Assembly (NCBI RefSeq): GCF_028435365.1 | Contig: NZ_JAGTJJ010000014.1 | Location: 124,001 to 188,000, forward strand | DNA from: Polyangium jinanense | GTDB lineage: Bacteria > Myxococcota > Polyangia > Polyangiales > Polyangiaceae | DNA: 64,000 bases | Direction: 5' to 3' | Shown here: piece after piece, positions 53,516-62,205 of the stretch | How positions within the stretch are numbered: the stretch's first letter is position 1 | Layout: every line of letters starts with the position of its first letter | The notes under the pieces: generated by a model | Databases searched by the model: none | What the model was told of the DNA's origin: nothing | Seen by the model: the letters and a program-made list of their open reading frames with translations, nothing else | Translations under genes and position numbers: made by a program

Positions 53516-55093
53516 TCAGGGCTCGAGCGTGAGCTTGGCGGCGATGATGTCTTCGTCGACGATTCCGCTGCCCTTGGCAACCAGCGTCTTGCTCTCGTCC
53601 TCGGAGAAGTTGAAATCGGGGATCCAGTTCCCGGCCAGCACGACATCCGTCTTGAGCGCCGTCACGTAGAAGGATTCCGTGGACTGCACCTGGCCCTTCC
53701 CGTTGTAGACGTCGAACCACCGAACCGTGCCGGTGGTGGGGTCGAGCCTCGCGAGGAACGGGTTCACCCCGGCACGTTCGAATGTGCCCGACGGCGAGGC
53801 CGGATCGATATCGATGAGGTCCCTGAACGTGCCGCCGACATAAAGCGAACCGTCCGCCGCGAGCGCGAGGCTCGTGCCGGTCGCCTGTCCGAGCTCTTTT
53901 GCCTGCCCGCCGGGAAACACCTGCTTCCAGGCGGCCTCCAACCCTACAGGCATGACGAACGCCGCGAGCTGGCCATCCTCCACGTGATTGGGCTCGACCG
54001 AAGTTTTTCCTTCGAGCTGCCCGGCAATGTACAGCGTCCCGTCGCTGCCTATGGTCGCGGCCACTGCCCGCACGGCCCCCCCCGGCCCCGCCTCGAGTTG
54101 CGTCTTGGTCATGAGAAGGCCGGTGCTCATCTCGAGCGTGAGGATGAACGAATCCGTCGCGCCCGCGTCGGCCGAGAATGTGCTGCCATCCGGAAGCATG
54201 AGCGTGCCATCGAAATGACCAACGACACGGAGCCTGGTGTTCTCATCATAGTTCAAGGCCGTCGGCTGGACGTGGCCCTCTGCCTGAACGAACCATTGGC
54301 ATTTGCCCAGCGAATCGTACCCCGCCACGAACATGCCGTTCTTCGGGGTATGGGTCGTCATGCCACAGGTCACGGTTTTACCGGCTGACGCGGTGATTGT
54401 GCCTGTCACGTAGAACTCGCCCGTCGCGGCAGCGGCGACGGCGACGGCCTCGTCCGACCCATCGCCCCCGAACTGAAACGAGGCTTTTTCAGCGATGCCA
54501 TTGTTCGGTTCGGGCGTGAACTTCCGGATGAAGACGTCGCGATCCGCGTCCCCGCCGTCGCTCGAAGCGTGCGACCCGGCGACCACGACGTCATTCCCCG
54601 CGAACGCGACGGCATACGCGGTTCGGGGCTGATACCCGATCCCGAGCGCAACCGGCGCCGCCCACGTGGCGACGCCGTTGCCATCGAGCAACGCGACGAA
54701 CGCCTCGAAGCCGAAGTTGGGGCCTTCGAGCGGCAACGTCCTCGAAGGAACCTCGCCAATCTCGAAGCTCTGCCCGTTGTACGTCCCGGCGAGCGCAATC
54801 GACGTCCCGTTGCTGGCCATCGCTAACACTCGTTGCTGATCGATCGTCCCCCACCGCGCCGACCACGCGAGCGGCGCGCACGACGCGTTGGGCGAGCACG
54901 CCGACGTCGCGTCACAGAACGCCGGATGGCAAGCCACTCCGCCGGGCTCCCCACCGCTCCCGCCACTCCCGCTGCCCCCCGCCCCGCCCGCCCCGCCTTG
55001 ACCGCCCGTGGTCTGTAGCGGCCCGAGGCACCCTCCGAACAGCCAAATCGACAATCCCAGACCAAACGCCACACGAGCCGCATCCACGCGCAT
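53516..55093 (-). CDS. paralogous propeller lipoprotein A
   Basis: 525 residues. Lipobox LFGGC (C22), then a GGAGG/GSGG linker, ACHPAFCDATSACSPNASC Cys region, and a long beta-rich domain with repeats such as GTYNGQSFEIGEVPSRTLPL, YVTGTITASAGKTVTCGMTT and WIPDFNFSEDESKTL. Shares whole stretches with lipoprotein C (AWSARWGTIDQQRVLAMASNG-type) and weaker ones with B; so A, B and C are paralogues in tandem. Last gene of the operon led by kinase module 2. Probably surface-exposed. Enzyme motifs absent. Confidence 0.82.
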   Translation of the reverse strand: MRVDAARVAFGLGLSIWLFGGCLGPLQTTGGQGGAGGAGGSGSGGSGGEPGGVACHPAFCDATSACSPNASCAPLAWSARWGTIDQQRVLAMASNGTSIALAGTYNGQSFEIGEVPSRTLPLEGPNFGFEAFVALLDGNGVATWAAPVALGIGYQPRTAYAVAFAGNDVVVAGSHASSDGGDADRDVFIRKFTPEPNNGIAEKASFQFGGDGSDEAVAVAAAATGEFYVTGTITASAGKTVTCGMTTHTPKNGMFVAGYDSLGKCQWFVQAEGHVQPTALNYDENTRLRVVGHFDGTLMLPDGSTFSADAGATDSFILTLEMSTGLLMTKTQLEAGPGGAVRAVAATIGSDGTLYIAGQLEGKTSVEPNHVEDGQLAAFVMPVGLEAAWKQVFPGGQAKELGQATGTSLALAADGSLYVGGTFRDLIDIDPASPSGTFERAGVNPFLARLDPTTGTVRWFDVYNGKGQVQSTESFYVTALKTDVVLAGNWIPDFNFSEDESKTLVAKGSGIVDEDIIAAKLTLEP

Positions 55094-55164
55094 CTGCCAC
55101 CTCCTTGACGGAGAGGCAGGCTACCATGGGTGCATCCCCAGCGGCGTGCCGGACGGAACGTCGG

Positions 55165-56763
55165 TCAGGGCTGAATACGCGCGAGGAGGAGGTCGAGGTC
55201 CGTGGGCATGACGCTCTCGCCCTCGAATCGCAGCCTCTTCGTCCAACCGCCCGCGAGATAGACGCTCGATCCAAACGACGCGAGCGGAAGCCAGCGGGGG
55301 ATGGGCGCCTCGCCGGTCCCGAGCAAATCGAAGCCGAGGAGCGCGGCCTGCGGGTCGATCTTCGCGAGAAACGCGCTCATTCCGGTGGATTCATCCATTT
55401 CGAACCCGGGCGAGCTCGCATCGATGTCGAGGGTGGGGAAAAACGTCCCCGTCACGAAGGCTTGATCGCCCGGCGAGGTCACGGAGATGCCGAGTCCGGT
55501 CGCCATGGCCCCTGGCAATACGAGGGTCCGCGGGGCGTTTCCGCCGGCATCGAGCACGAGGACAAACGGCGAATCTTGTTTGACCTGGTGGAGACCGTCC
55601 CCGAAATCCATGTCGCCCTGGAGGGATCCCGTCACGAAGACCTCGTCGCTGCCGGAGACCGCAATGGCCCTGGGCATCGCCGTGCCGCTCAGGTTGTGGA
55701 AGGTCTTCACCCACGCGACATTCTGGTTGGATCCCACCTTCATGACGAACATCGCGGTCCCCTCGGTGATCTCCGGCGGCGCCTTCCCGGTCCCGTCGAG
55801 CTTCCCCGAATACGTGCCGGCGATGTAGATGTCATTCGTCGAGCTCGCCGCGATGGCCGTGGGCCTGTGGAACCCGCCGTGGAAGCGGAGGATCCAGGGA
55901 CAATTGCCCATCGGATCGAACTGAATGAGCACGGTATTCTGCTCATTGGTCGGGATGATACCGCTGCTCGTCACCCCGCACATGATCGTGACGTCGGTCG
56001 GGCCCACCGTCGACGGCGCGAGCGACCCGAGGACATAAGCCATTTGCGGAGACGCAGCCACCCCGACGACCTTGTCGAGCCCTGCGCCGCCGAACGTCCT
56101 CGACCATTTCACGGTGTCGAGATGCGGGTCGAACGCCCGCACGAAGGCGTTGAGGTCCTCGTCCACGTCGAGCGGATCGTTTTGCCGGTACGTCCCGCCG
56201 ACGACCACGGCGTTCCCAGCGCCGAACGCCACCCCATTCGCCACGCGCGGGTGGTACCCGATCGCTGGCGCGGGATCGAGCGCCTTGCCGACCGACCGCG
56301 CCCAGTTGCCGACGAACTGGGGATCAAACGCCACCACGAATGCGTCGTCGATGCCCATCCCGCCCTCGCTCGTGATGGTCGAGCTGCCGACGGTCATGGA
56401 GCCTCGGAATCGCCCGGCGAGGTAGATCCGCTCGTCCCCCGTCACCTGACTCACCGCGAGCGCCCGCGTATCCTGCTCGTTGGGAGCCTCGATTCTGCGG
56501 CTCGTCAGAGTCGGACAGGTGACCGGGGTGCAATTCGCCTCCGTCTCCTGCGTGTGACAGAGCTCAATCCGGCACGCATCGGTGCCGCCCGCAGCGCCCG
56601 CGCCGCCCGCGCCGCCCGCGCCGCCCGCCTCGTCGCCACCGCCAGAACCACCTCCGCCGGTGATCCCGACGGAATTGTCGTACGCACCGGAATCGTAGAC
56701 GAGGATGCAGCCGCCGAGCGCCACGAGGCCACAACCAGCCAGGACCGAGAAAACCGTTCTCAT
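55165..56763 (-). CDS. paralogous propeller lipoprotein B
   Basis: 532 residues. Lipobox ALGGC (C19), then Gly/Ala-rich linker, CRIELCHTQETEANCTPVTC region and a beta domain with repeats (IYLAGRFRGSMTVGSSTITS, VFVTGSLQGDMDFGDGLHQV, AFVTGTFFPTLDID). The N-terminus ALGGC(I/L)LxYxSGxYD is nearly identical to lipoprotein C, showing recent common origin. Middle gene of the three. Gap to the upstream gene is about 70 bp and to the downstream gene likewise, so expressed in one transcript. Surface role unknown. Confidence 0.82.
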   Translation of the reverse strand: MRTVFSVLAGCGLVALGGCILVYDSGAYDNSVGITGGGGSGGGDEAGGAGGAGGAGAAGGTDACRIELCHTQETEANCTPVTCPTLTSRRIEAPNEQDTRALAVSQVTGDERIYLAGRFRGSMTVGSSTITSEGGMGIDDAFVVAFDPQFVGNWARSVGKALDPAPAIGYHPRVANGVAFGAGNAVVVGGTYRQNDPLDVDEDLNAFVRAFDPHLDTVKWSRTFGGAGLDKVVGVAASPQMAYVLGSLAPSTVGPTDVTIMCGVTSSGIIPTNEQNTVLIQFDPMGNCPWILRFHGGFHRPTAIAASSTNDIYIAGTYSGKLDGTGKAPPEITEGTAMFVMKVGSNQNVAWVKTFHNLSGTAMPRAIAVSGSDEVFVTGSLQGDMDFGDGLHQVKQDSPFVLVLDAGGNAPRTLVLPGAMATGLGISVTSPGDQAFVTGTFFPTLDIDASSPGFEMDESTGMSAFLAKIDPQAALLGFDLLGTGEAPIPRWLPLASFGSSVYLAGGWTKRLRFEGESVMPTDLDLLLARIQP

Positions 56764-56835
56764 GGGAATCTCCTCTCGTCCCGCGCCGATTGCCGTCGTC
56801 CACCACGACGCGGCCGCCCGCGCGCGTGGCGTGCG

Positions 56836-58452
56836 TCAGGGTTCGGGGGTGATCTTCGCGGCGATGATGTCGTCGTCGCTGACGCCGTCGCCCTTGGGAA
56901 GCAGCGTTTTGCTCCCGTCTTTGGAGAAATCGAACCAGGTGATCCAGTTCCCGGCCAGCACGACCTCATTCTGGAGGGCCGTCACGTGGAAGGACGCCGG
57001 GAGGTGCGTCTGCTCTTTCCCGTCGTAGATGTCGAACCACGAGAGCGAGCCATCGATCGTGGCGAGCTTCGCGAGGAACGGGTTCGCCCCTGCGCGTTCG
57101 AATGTGCCCGACGACGACAACGGATCGATATCGATGACGCCACTGAACAGGCCACCGAAGAGCAGACTGTCCGAAACGAGCGTGAGGCTCGTCCCAGCGG
57201 CTTTTTCGAACACCAGCGGATTCCCACCGGTGAACACCTGCCTCCAGGAGCTCCCCGTCCGGAGGGCCATGACGAACGCCGCGGTTTCCTTGTCGCCCAA
57301 GAGGGCGGGCTCGACCGAGGTTTTTCCTTCGAGCTGCCCGGCGATGTACACCGTACCGTCAAGGCTGCCCATGGCCGCGGCCGTTACCCGCACGGCCCCT
57401 CCCGGCTCCGCCTTGATCTGCGTCGCCGTCGTGAGGCTGCCGTTGAACATATCGATCCCGGCGACGAACGAATCCGTTCTGCCCGACTCGGCCGTGAGAA
57501 CGTTGTCGTTCGCGAGCGTCAGCGTGCCCTCGAAATGACCCACGACACGGAGCCCGAGCTTCTCGTCGAGGGCCAGGGCCGTCGGCTGGACGTTGCCCTC
57601 CACCCCCGCCTGGAAAAACCACATGCAAGAGCCCGTCGGATCATATCCCGCCACGAACATGCCGTTCTTGGGCGTGTGGGTCAACATGCCGCAAATGACG
57701 GGCTTCGACGAGGATGCGGTCATCGTGCCCGCGACGTAGAACGCGCCCGTCGAGTCGGTGACGACGGCGACGGCCTCGTCCCGACCATCGCCCCCGAACT
57801 GAAACGTGGCTTGTTCGAGGATGCCGTTGTTATCGCCGGGCGTGAACTTCCGGACGAACACGTCGATATCCGGGTCCCCGCCCTCGGCCGAAGCGCGCGA
57901 CCCGGCGACCACGATGTCGCTGCCCGCGAACGCCACCGCACGCGCGGTTCGCGGTTGATACCCGATGCCGAGCGCGACCGGCGCCGCCCACGTCGCGACT
58001 CCATTGCCATCGAGAAGCGTGACGTAGGCTTCGTAGCCGGTGTTGGGTGACTCGAGCCCCAACGTCCTCGGAGACCCCTCGCCGATCTGGAAGCTCTCCC
58101 CGTTGTACTCCCCGGCCAGCGCGATCTGCGTCCCGTTGCTTGCGATCGCGTGCACCCGTTGCTGATTGCCCGCCCCCCATCGCGCCGACCACGCGAGCGA
58201 TGGACACCCCGGGTTGGAAGAACAGGTCGACGTCGCGTCACACAACGCCGGATGGCAGGCGTCCGCGCCGCCCGAGCCGCCCAAGCCGCCCAAGCCGCCC
58301 GTGCCACCGGTCCCGCCCATTCCACCGCTCGCCGCGCCGCCGTCCCGCCCATCGCCGACGAGCCCGTCGTACTCCCCGCTCTTATAAGAAAGAAGGCAAC
58401 CACCAAGCGCCACGATGCTCCAAGTGGCCGCGATAAAAAGAACATTCCGCAT
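56836..58452 (-). CDS. paralogous propeller lipoprotein C
   Basis: 538 residues from the ATG at 58452, overlapping the stop of the TPR gene by ATGA; the upstream frame is out of phase coding. Lipobox ALGGC (C19), GGAAS/GGTGG linker, then the Cys region ACHPALCDATSTCSSNPGC and the propeller-like domain. It is closely similar to lipoprotein A throughout, including NPFLAKL near the end. The gene is directly linked to the TPR/kinase pair, so this set of lipoproteins may be the output or ligand-binding part of a kinase-coupled system (inference). Confidence 0.83.
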   Translation of the reverse strand: MRNVLFIAATWSIVALGGCLLSYKSGEYDGLVGDGRDGGAASGGMGGTGGTGGLGGLGGSGGADACHPALCDATSTCSSNPGCPSLAWSARWGAGNQQRVHAIASNGTQIALAGEYNGESFQIGEGSPRTLGLESPNTGYEAYVTLLDGNGVATWAAPVALGIGYQPRTARAVAFAGSDIVVAGSRASAEGGDPDIDVFVRKFTPGDNNGILEQATFQFGGDGRDEAVAVVTDSTGAFYVAGTMTASSSKPVICGMLTHTPKNGMFVAGYDPTGSCMWFFQAGVEGNVQPTALALDEKLGLRVVGHFEGTLTLANDNVLTAESGRTDSFVAGIDMFNGSLTTATQIKAEPGGAVRVTAAAMGSLDGTVYIAGQLEGKTSVEPALLGDKETAAFVMALRTGSSWRQVFTGGNPLVFEKAAGTSLTLVSDSLLFGGLFSGVIDIDPLSSSGTFERAGANPFLAKLATIDGSLSWFDIYDGKEQTHLPASFHVTALQNEVVLAGNWITWFDFSKDGSKTLLPKGDGVSDDDIIAAKITPEP

Positions 58453-59480
58453 CAGAACCTCCCGGACAAACCCATTCCTCCCCCGCCCGGGACCACGATC
58501 GGCACGGGCACGAACGACGCCTTGCCCGCTTCCCCTTCCTTCGAGGACGGCGCGGTCAAGACGAGCACGAGGCCCACGCCCACGCCGGCAATCCCCACGC
58601 CCCACGCGACCGCGTTCGGCACGAGCAGGTTGTTGTACGTGTCGACGTCCGCCTGCTCGATCGTGCACGACCCGCCATCATCGCGCGTCTTCTTGCACGC
58701 GTCGAAGCCGCTGGCCTTCGACATGATGACCCCGCCCGTCACCCCCGCCGCGATGAGCCCCGCCACGCCCACGCCGCCCACGATGAACCCCGCCGTGCGC
58801 CGGAAGCTCGAAGGCGGCGGCGGCGTCCCGCCCCCCGTCGCCGACGCCGTCGCCGTGGGCACCACGTTCGCCGACGATGACCCCGAAGGCCCCGGCGCCG
58901 CCGGCGTCGCCACGAACTCCGTGCGCTCCTTCTCGGCCAGCGTGAGCTCGTGCTTGCGGTCCGGGCGCCCCTCGGCGCGCACCACGATCGTGTGACTCCC
59001 GGGCTCGACGTAGAGCGGCGCGGAAAGCGTCGTCGGCGAGAGCTCCGTTCCGTCGAGCACGACGGCAGACACCGGCTGCCCCGGCGGCACCACGATGCGC
59101 AGCCGCGGCACGCGCGGCGAGAGCGCGTTGATGCGCTCCTTCGCCACCTTCGCGCGTGGATCCTTGGCGTCGATCAGCGCGAGCCCGCGCTCCCAGTGCT
59201 CGAGCGCCCCGGCGATTTTCCCCTCGCCCTCGTCGCATTGCGCCACGTTGAAGAGCGTGTTCGCCACGGCGAAGAGCCCCATGCTCTCGCGCATCTTCGC
59301 GCAGCCCGTGGCCTTGTCGCCGGCCTCGATCGCCTTGCGCCCCTCGACGAAGAGCTGCTGCGCGCGCGCCTTGTCGGCCTTCTCGTCCGCGTGCGCGGCG
59401 CCGCCGATCACGATCGCCAGCGCGAGCGGCGCCGCGACGAAACACGCGCCCCGGAAGAGGCTCCGCACGGGTGTGTTCAT
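58452..59480 (-). CDS. TPR/PEGA membrane protein of kinase module 2
   Basis: 342 residues, ATGA overlaps with both the kinase upstream and lipoprotein C downstream. Signal peptide (FVAAPLALAIVIGGAAHA), TPR helices (AQQLFVEGRKAIEAGDKATG, VANTLFNVAQCDEGEGKIAG), INALSPRVPRLRIVVPPGQP and a PEGA-type segment, then two C-terminal membrane helices (GFIVGGVGVAGLIAAGVTGG and GVGIAGVGVGLVLVLTA). Homologous to the TPR gene at 48345-49301 in order and sequence, especially around ALSPRV. A periplasmic partner of the kinase. Confidence 0.83.
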   Translation of the reverse strand: MNTPVRSLFRGACFVAAPLALAIVIGGAAHADEKADKARAQQLFVEGRKAIEAGDKATGCAKMRESMGLFAVANTLFNVAQCDEGEGKIAGALEHWERGLALIDAKDPRAKVAKERINALSPRVPRLRIVVPPGQPVSAVVLDGTELSPTTLSAPLYVEPGSHTIVVRAEGRPDRKHELTLAEKERTEFVATPAAPGPSGSSSANVVPTATASATGGGTPPPPSSFRRTAGFIVGGVGVAGLIAAGVTGGVIMSKASGFDACKKTRDDGGSCTIEQADVDTYNNLLVPNAVAWGVGIAGVGVGLVLVLTAPSSKEGEAGKASFVPVPIVVPGGGGMGLSGRF

Positions 59481-60841
59481 TTTCCCCATTCGCCGAAGTC
59501 CGCCCCGCTCTTGACGGCCGGCCCCTTCTTCGTCGCGCTGGCCGTGGCCGAAGGAACGGGCGGCGGGGCGCCCGCGTCCTCGTTCACCACGCGCGCCGGA
59601 CCGACCGGCAACACCGAGGGCGGCGCGCTCGGCGCCGCTGCCTCCACACGCGCGCTGCTCGCGGTCGTCGTCGAAGACGGCACCGGCGTGGGCACTGGTT
59701 CCTCCGCGGATCCACGCCCGAAGACCATGAACGCGATCACGCCGCCGAGCACGAGCGTGCCGACCGCGCCGCCGATCATCACCCCCCGCGCCGGCGTCGC
59801 GGACGTCGGCGTCAGCATCGGCGCCGAGGGATCGCGCCTCAGCGTGACCATGTGGCTGTCGACCGCGCCGGGGTTCGTCGTGCCGACCGCGGCGACGGGC
59901 GCGAGGTTTTGCGGCTCGCCGTGCTTGTCGAGCCACGCGATCGCCTTGCGCACGGCGGCTTGCATGCTGCGCGCGTCCTGGTAACGCGCGTTCATGTCGA
60001 AGGCGAGCGACTTGTCGACCACCTCGGCCACCTCCGCGGGCACACCTGGCATGACCACGCGGATCGGCGGGGGCGGCTGCGTCATCGCCTTGAGCAGGAG
60101 CTGGTTCAGCGTCGGCGCGTCGTGCACGTGACGGCCCGTGATCAGCGTGAACAGCGACGCGCCCACGGCCCACAGATCCGAGCGCGCGTCGACGCGGTTC
60201 CACTCGCCGAGGGCCTGCTCCGGCGGCATGAATGCGGGCGTCCCCATGGCGTTGCCCGTCTTCGTCATCTTCGCGGACGACTGCACCTCGCGCATGCGGG
60301 CGATCCCGAAGTCGAGCACCTTGAGCACGCCGTCCTTCGTGAGGAACATGTTCTCGGGCTTCAGATCGCGGTGCACGATCCCCTTGTCGTGCGCGGCGGC
60401 GAGCGTGTCGAGCAGCTGATCGGCGAGGCGGAACGACTCGGTGATCCCGAGGCGACCCGAGGGCCTCTGCCCGGCGAGCGCCTCGACGGTCTTGCCTTCG
60501 AGCAGCTCCATCACGACGAAGACCGAGCCGTCTTCGGCCACGTCGTCGTCGAGCACGCTCACGGCGCCGGGGTGGCCGACGTTGTTCGCGACGTACCCTT
60601 CGCGGAGAAAGCGCGCGCGCGCCTCGGGGTCCACCGAGAGCTCGAGATGGAGCATCTTGATGGCGCCGCGCTTGCCGTTCCTGTGCGTGCCCTCGTAGAC
60701 CGCGGCCATGCCGCCGATGCCGAGCACACGATCGATGCGCCACTTGGATCGCAGCACCGTGCCGATACGCGCCTGCGCACGACGCGACACAGCGTCGTCA
60801 AGCTCGGTCGGCGCGTCGTGCATCACCGGCAAGGTCTGCAT
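59477..60841 (-). CDS. Ser/Thr protein kinase, module 2
   Basis: 454 residues from the ATG at 60841; GAGGG stands 1 bp upstream and the open frame above is non-coding in character. Hanks kinase: GIGGMAAVYEG (Gly loop), AIKML with K62, IVHRDLKPENMFL, VLDFGIARM, FMPPEQ, DLWAVGASL. A low-complexity C-terminal half includes one membrane helix (VMIGGAVGTLVLGGVIAFMV) and a Pro/Ser tail. Leads a five-gene operon, kinase-TPR-lipoproteins C, B and A. As in module 1 no extracytosolic sensor domain is evident. It is divergent from the LysM gene over about 210 bp. Confidence 0.92.
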   Translation of the reverse strand: MQTLPVMHDAPTELDDAVSRRAQARIGTVLRSKWRIDRVLGIGGMAAVYEGTHRNGKRGAIKMLHLELSVDPEARARFLREGYVANNVGHPGAVSVLDDDVAEDGSVFVVMELLEGKTVEALAGQRPSGRLGITESFRLADQLLDTLAAAHDKGIVHRDLKPENMFLTKDGVLKVLDFGIARMREVQSSAKMTKTGNAMGTPAFMPPEQALGEWNRVDARSDLWAVGASLFTLITGRHVHDAPTLNQLLLKAMTQPPPPIRVVMPGVPAEVAEVVDKSLAFDMNARYQDARSMQAAVRKAIAWLDKHGEPQNLAPVAAVGTTNPGAVDSHMVTLRRDPSAPMLTPTSATPARGVMIGGAVGTLVLGGVIAFMVFGRGSAEEPVPTPVPSSTTTASSARVEAAAPSAPPSVLPVGPARVVNEDAGAPPPVPSATASATKKGPAVKSGADFGEWGK

Positions 60842-61050
60842 GCCCTCGTCATCCCTTACAATGTTTCCCCCGTGTTGTACAAGCGGTGCGACGGACCGTT
60901 CGCACCGGGGGCTTCCTGACACATTCCTTCCGACGCACCTGACGCCGGGGCTCGTCCACGCGGGGCGGATCACACCCCGATCGTTTACGACCGAGACGTG
61001 GGCATGATACCGTGAACAGCCTCGCCCCCCGGCTCGCGAGCGGAAAAACC

Positions 61051-61692
61051 ATGCCGATTCACGTCGTTCAGCAAGGCGAATGCTTCTCGAAGATCGCCGA
61101 GCGATATGGCTTCGGTGATTATCGGGTCCTCTACGATCACCCCGACAACGCCGAGCTGAAAAAGAAGCGCGCGAACCCGAACGTGCTCGAGCCCGGCGAC
61201 AGGATTGTGATCCCCGACAAGGAGCTCAAGGTCGAGGAGGGCCTCGCGACCGGCAAGCTCCATCGATTCCGCCTGCGCCAGCCGAAAAAAGAGCTTCGCT
61301 TGAAGCTCGAAGGCCACAACGGGAAACCCCTCGCGGGCGAGGCGTACGTGCTCGAGGTCGGGGGCGAGAAGCACGAAGGCAAGACTGACGGCGACGGGAA
61401 ACTCGAACAGAAGGTCCCCGTCTCCGAGACCACCGGAAAACTCACGATCGCGGGGCGCGTGATTCACCTCCGGCTCGGGCACCTGAACCCACTCGACGCG
61501 AAGGACGGCGGCGTCTCCGGGGCGCAGGGGCGGCTCGCGAACCTCGGATACAATCCGGGCCCTGCGGACGGCGTGCTTGGCAAACGCACACGCACGGCGC
61601 TCGCGCTCTTCCAGCACGACGAGAAGCTCGAGATCACGGGCCAGCTCGACGATGCGACGAAAAAAACGCTCGAGGAAAAACACGGCTCCTGA
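61051..61692 (+). CDS. LysM and peptidoglycan-binding domain protein
   Basis: 213 residues from the ATG at 61051. LysM motif at the N-terminus (IHVVQQGECFSKIAERYGF, NVLEPGDRIVIP), a middle Ig-like region (LRLKLEGHNGKPLAGEAYVL) and a C-terminal PG_binding_1 fold (VSGAQGRLANLGYNPGPADG, RTRTALALFQ). No signal peptide, so a virion/tail-type or type VI secretion-associated route is possible. Such proteins are found in tail-like secretion clusters. Start of an apparent three-gene unit with M15 peptidase. Confidence 0.8.
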   Translation: MPIHVVQQGECFSKIAERYGFGDYRVLYDHPDNAELKKKRANPNVLEPGDRIVIPDKELKVEEGLATGKLHRFRLRQPKKELRLKLEGHNGKPLAGEAYVLEVGGEKHEGKTDGDGKLEQKVPVSETTGKLTIAGRVIHLRLGHLNPLDAKDGGVSGAQGRLANLGYNPGPADGVLGKRTRTALALFQHDEKLEITGQLDDATKKTLEEKHGS

Positions 61693-61713
61693 GGGAACCC
61701 AAAGGCACGCACC

Positions 61714-62205
61714 ATGGAGCGAACCCACGACGTCGCGTTCGGCAACCCGCGGGGCAAGGATTTCAATACGATCGTCCTCTCCGGGGTGGATCTCACGGTC
61801 CCCCTGGAGATGGACCTCGACGACGATCCGCTCCAGGACGACGAGGTCCGCCTCCGGAGCGAGGACGGCCATTACGAAAAAATCCTCCTCGCGAGCGACG
61901 CGGACGCGAAGCCCGACCCTTCCAGGCGGATCGTCCTTTACACGTTCCGCCTCGTGCCGCCAGGCGCGTATCGCATTTCGGTACGGATCGGGGCCGAGAA
62001 ATGGCTCGACGTGGTGACGGGGCTCGTGGTGTCGAAGGAGGGGGCTTTCATTGGCGACAAGAAGCTCGGGACCGAGCCCGAGAGCGTGGCCGAGGAGAAG
62101 GCCGAGGCGCCCGCCGAGGATCCGCCCGAGGAGGCGCCGGACGAGGAAGAGCTCGGCGAGTTCGTGGACGTGAACGACGGCTTTTTCGAAGAGGGTGAGC
62201 GATGA
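61714..62205 (+). CDS. acidic-tailed protein of the cell-wall enzyme cluster, function unknown
   Basis: 163 residues. N-terminal beta-rich domain (FNTIVLSGVDLTVPLEMDLD, RRIVLYTFRLVPPGAYRISV) and a strongly acidic C-terminal tail (AEEKAEAPAEDPPEEAPDEE). No signal peptide. Overlaps the peptidase gene by ATGA, 21 bp after the LysM gene. A linker or adaptor is conceivable. Confidence 0.65.
   Translation: MERTHDVAFGNPRGKDFNTIVLSGVDLTVPLEMDLDDDPLQDDEVRLRSEDGHYEKILLASDADAKPDPSRRIVLYTFRLVPPGAYRISVRIGAEKWLDVVTGLVVSKEGAFIGDKKLGTEPESVAEEKAEAPAEDPPEEAPDEEELGEFVDVNDGFFEEGER

Noticed and set aside
55105..58050. Open frame of 981 codons on the plus strand opposite the three propeller lipoproteins.
   Set aside because: It is the codon-bias shadow of the minus-strand genes: its translation is Arg/Pro/Glu/His-rich, has no signal or motif, and its start is inside the coupled operon.
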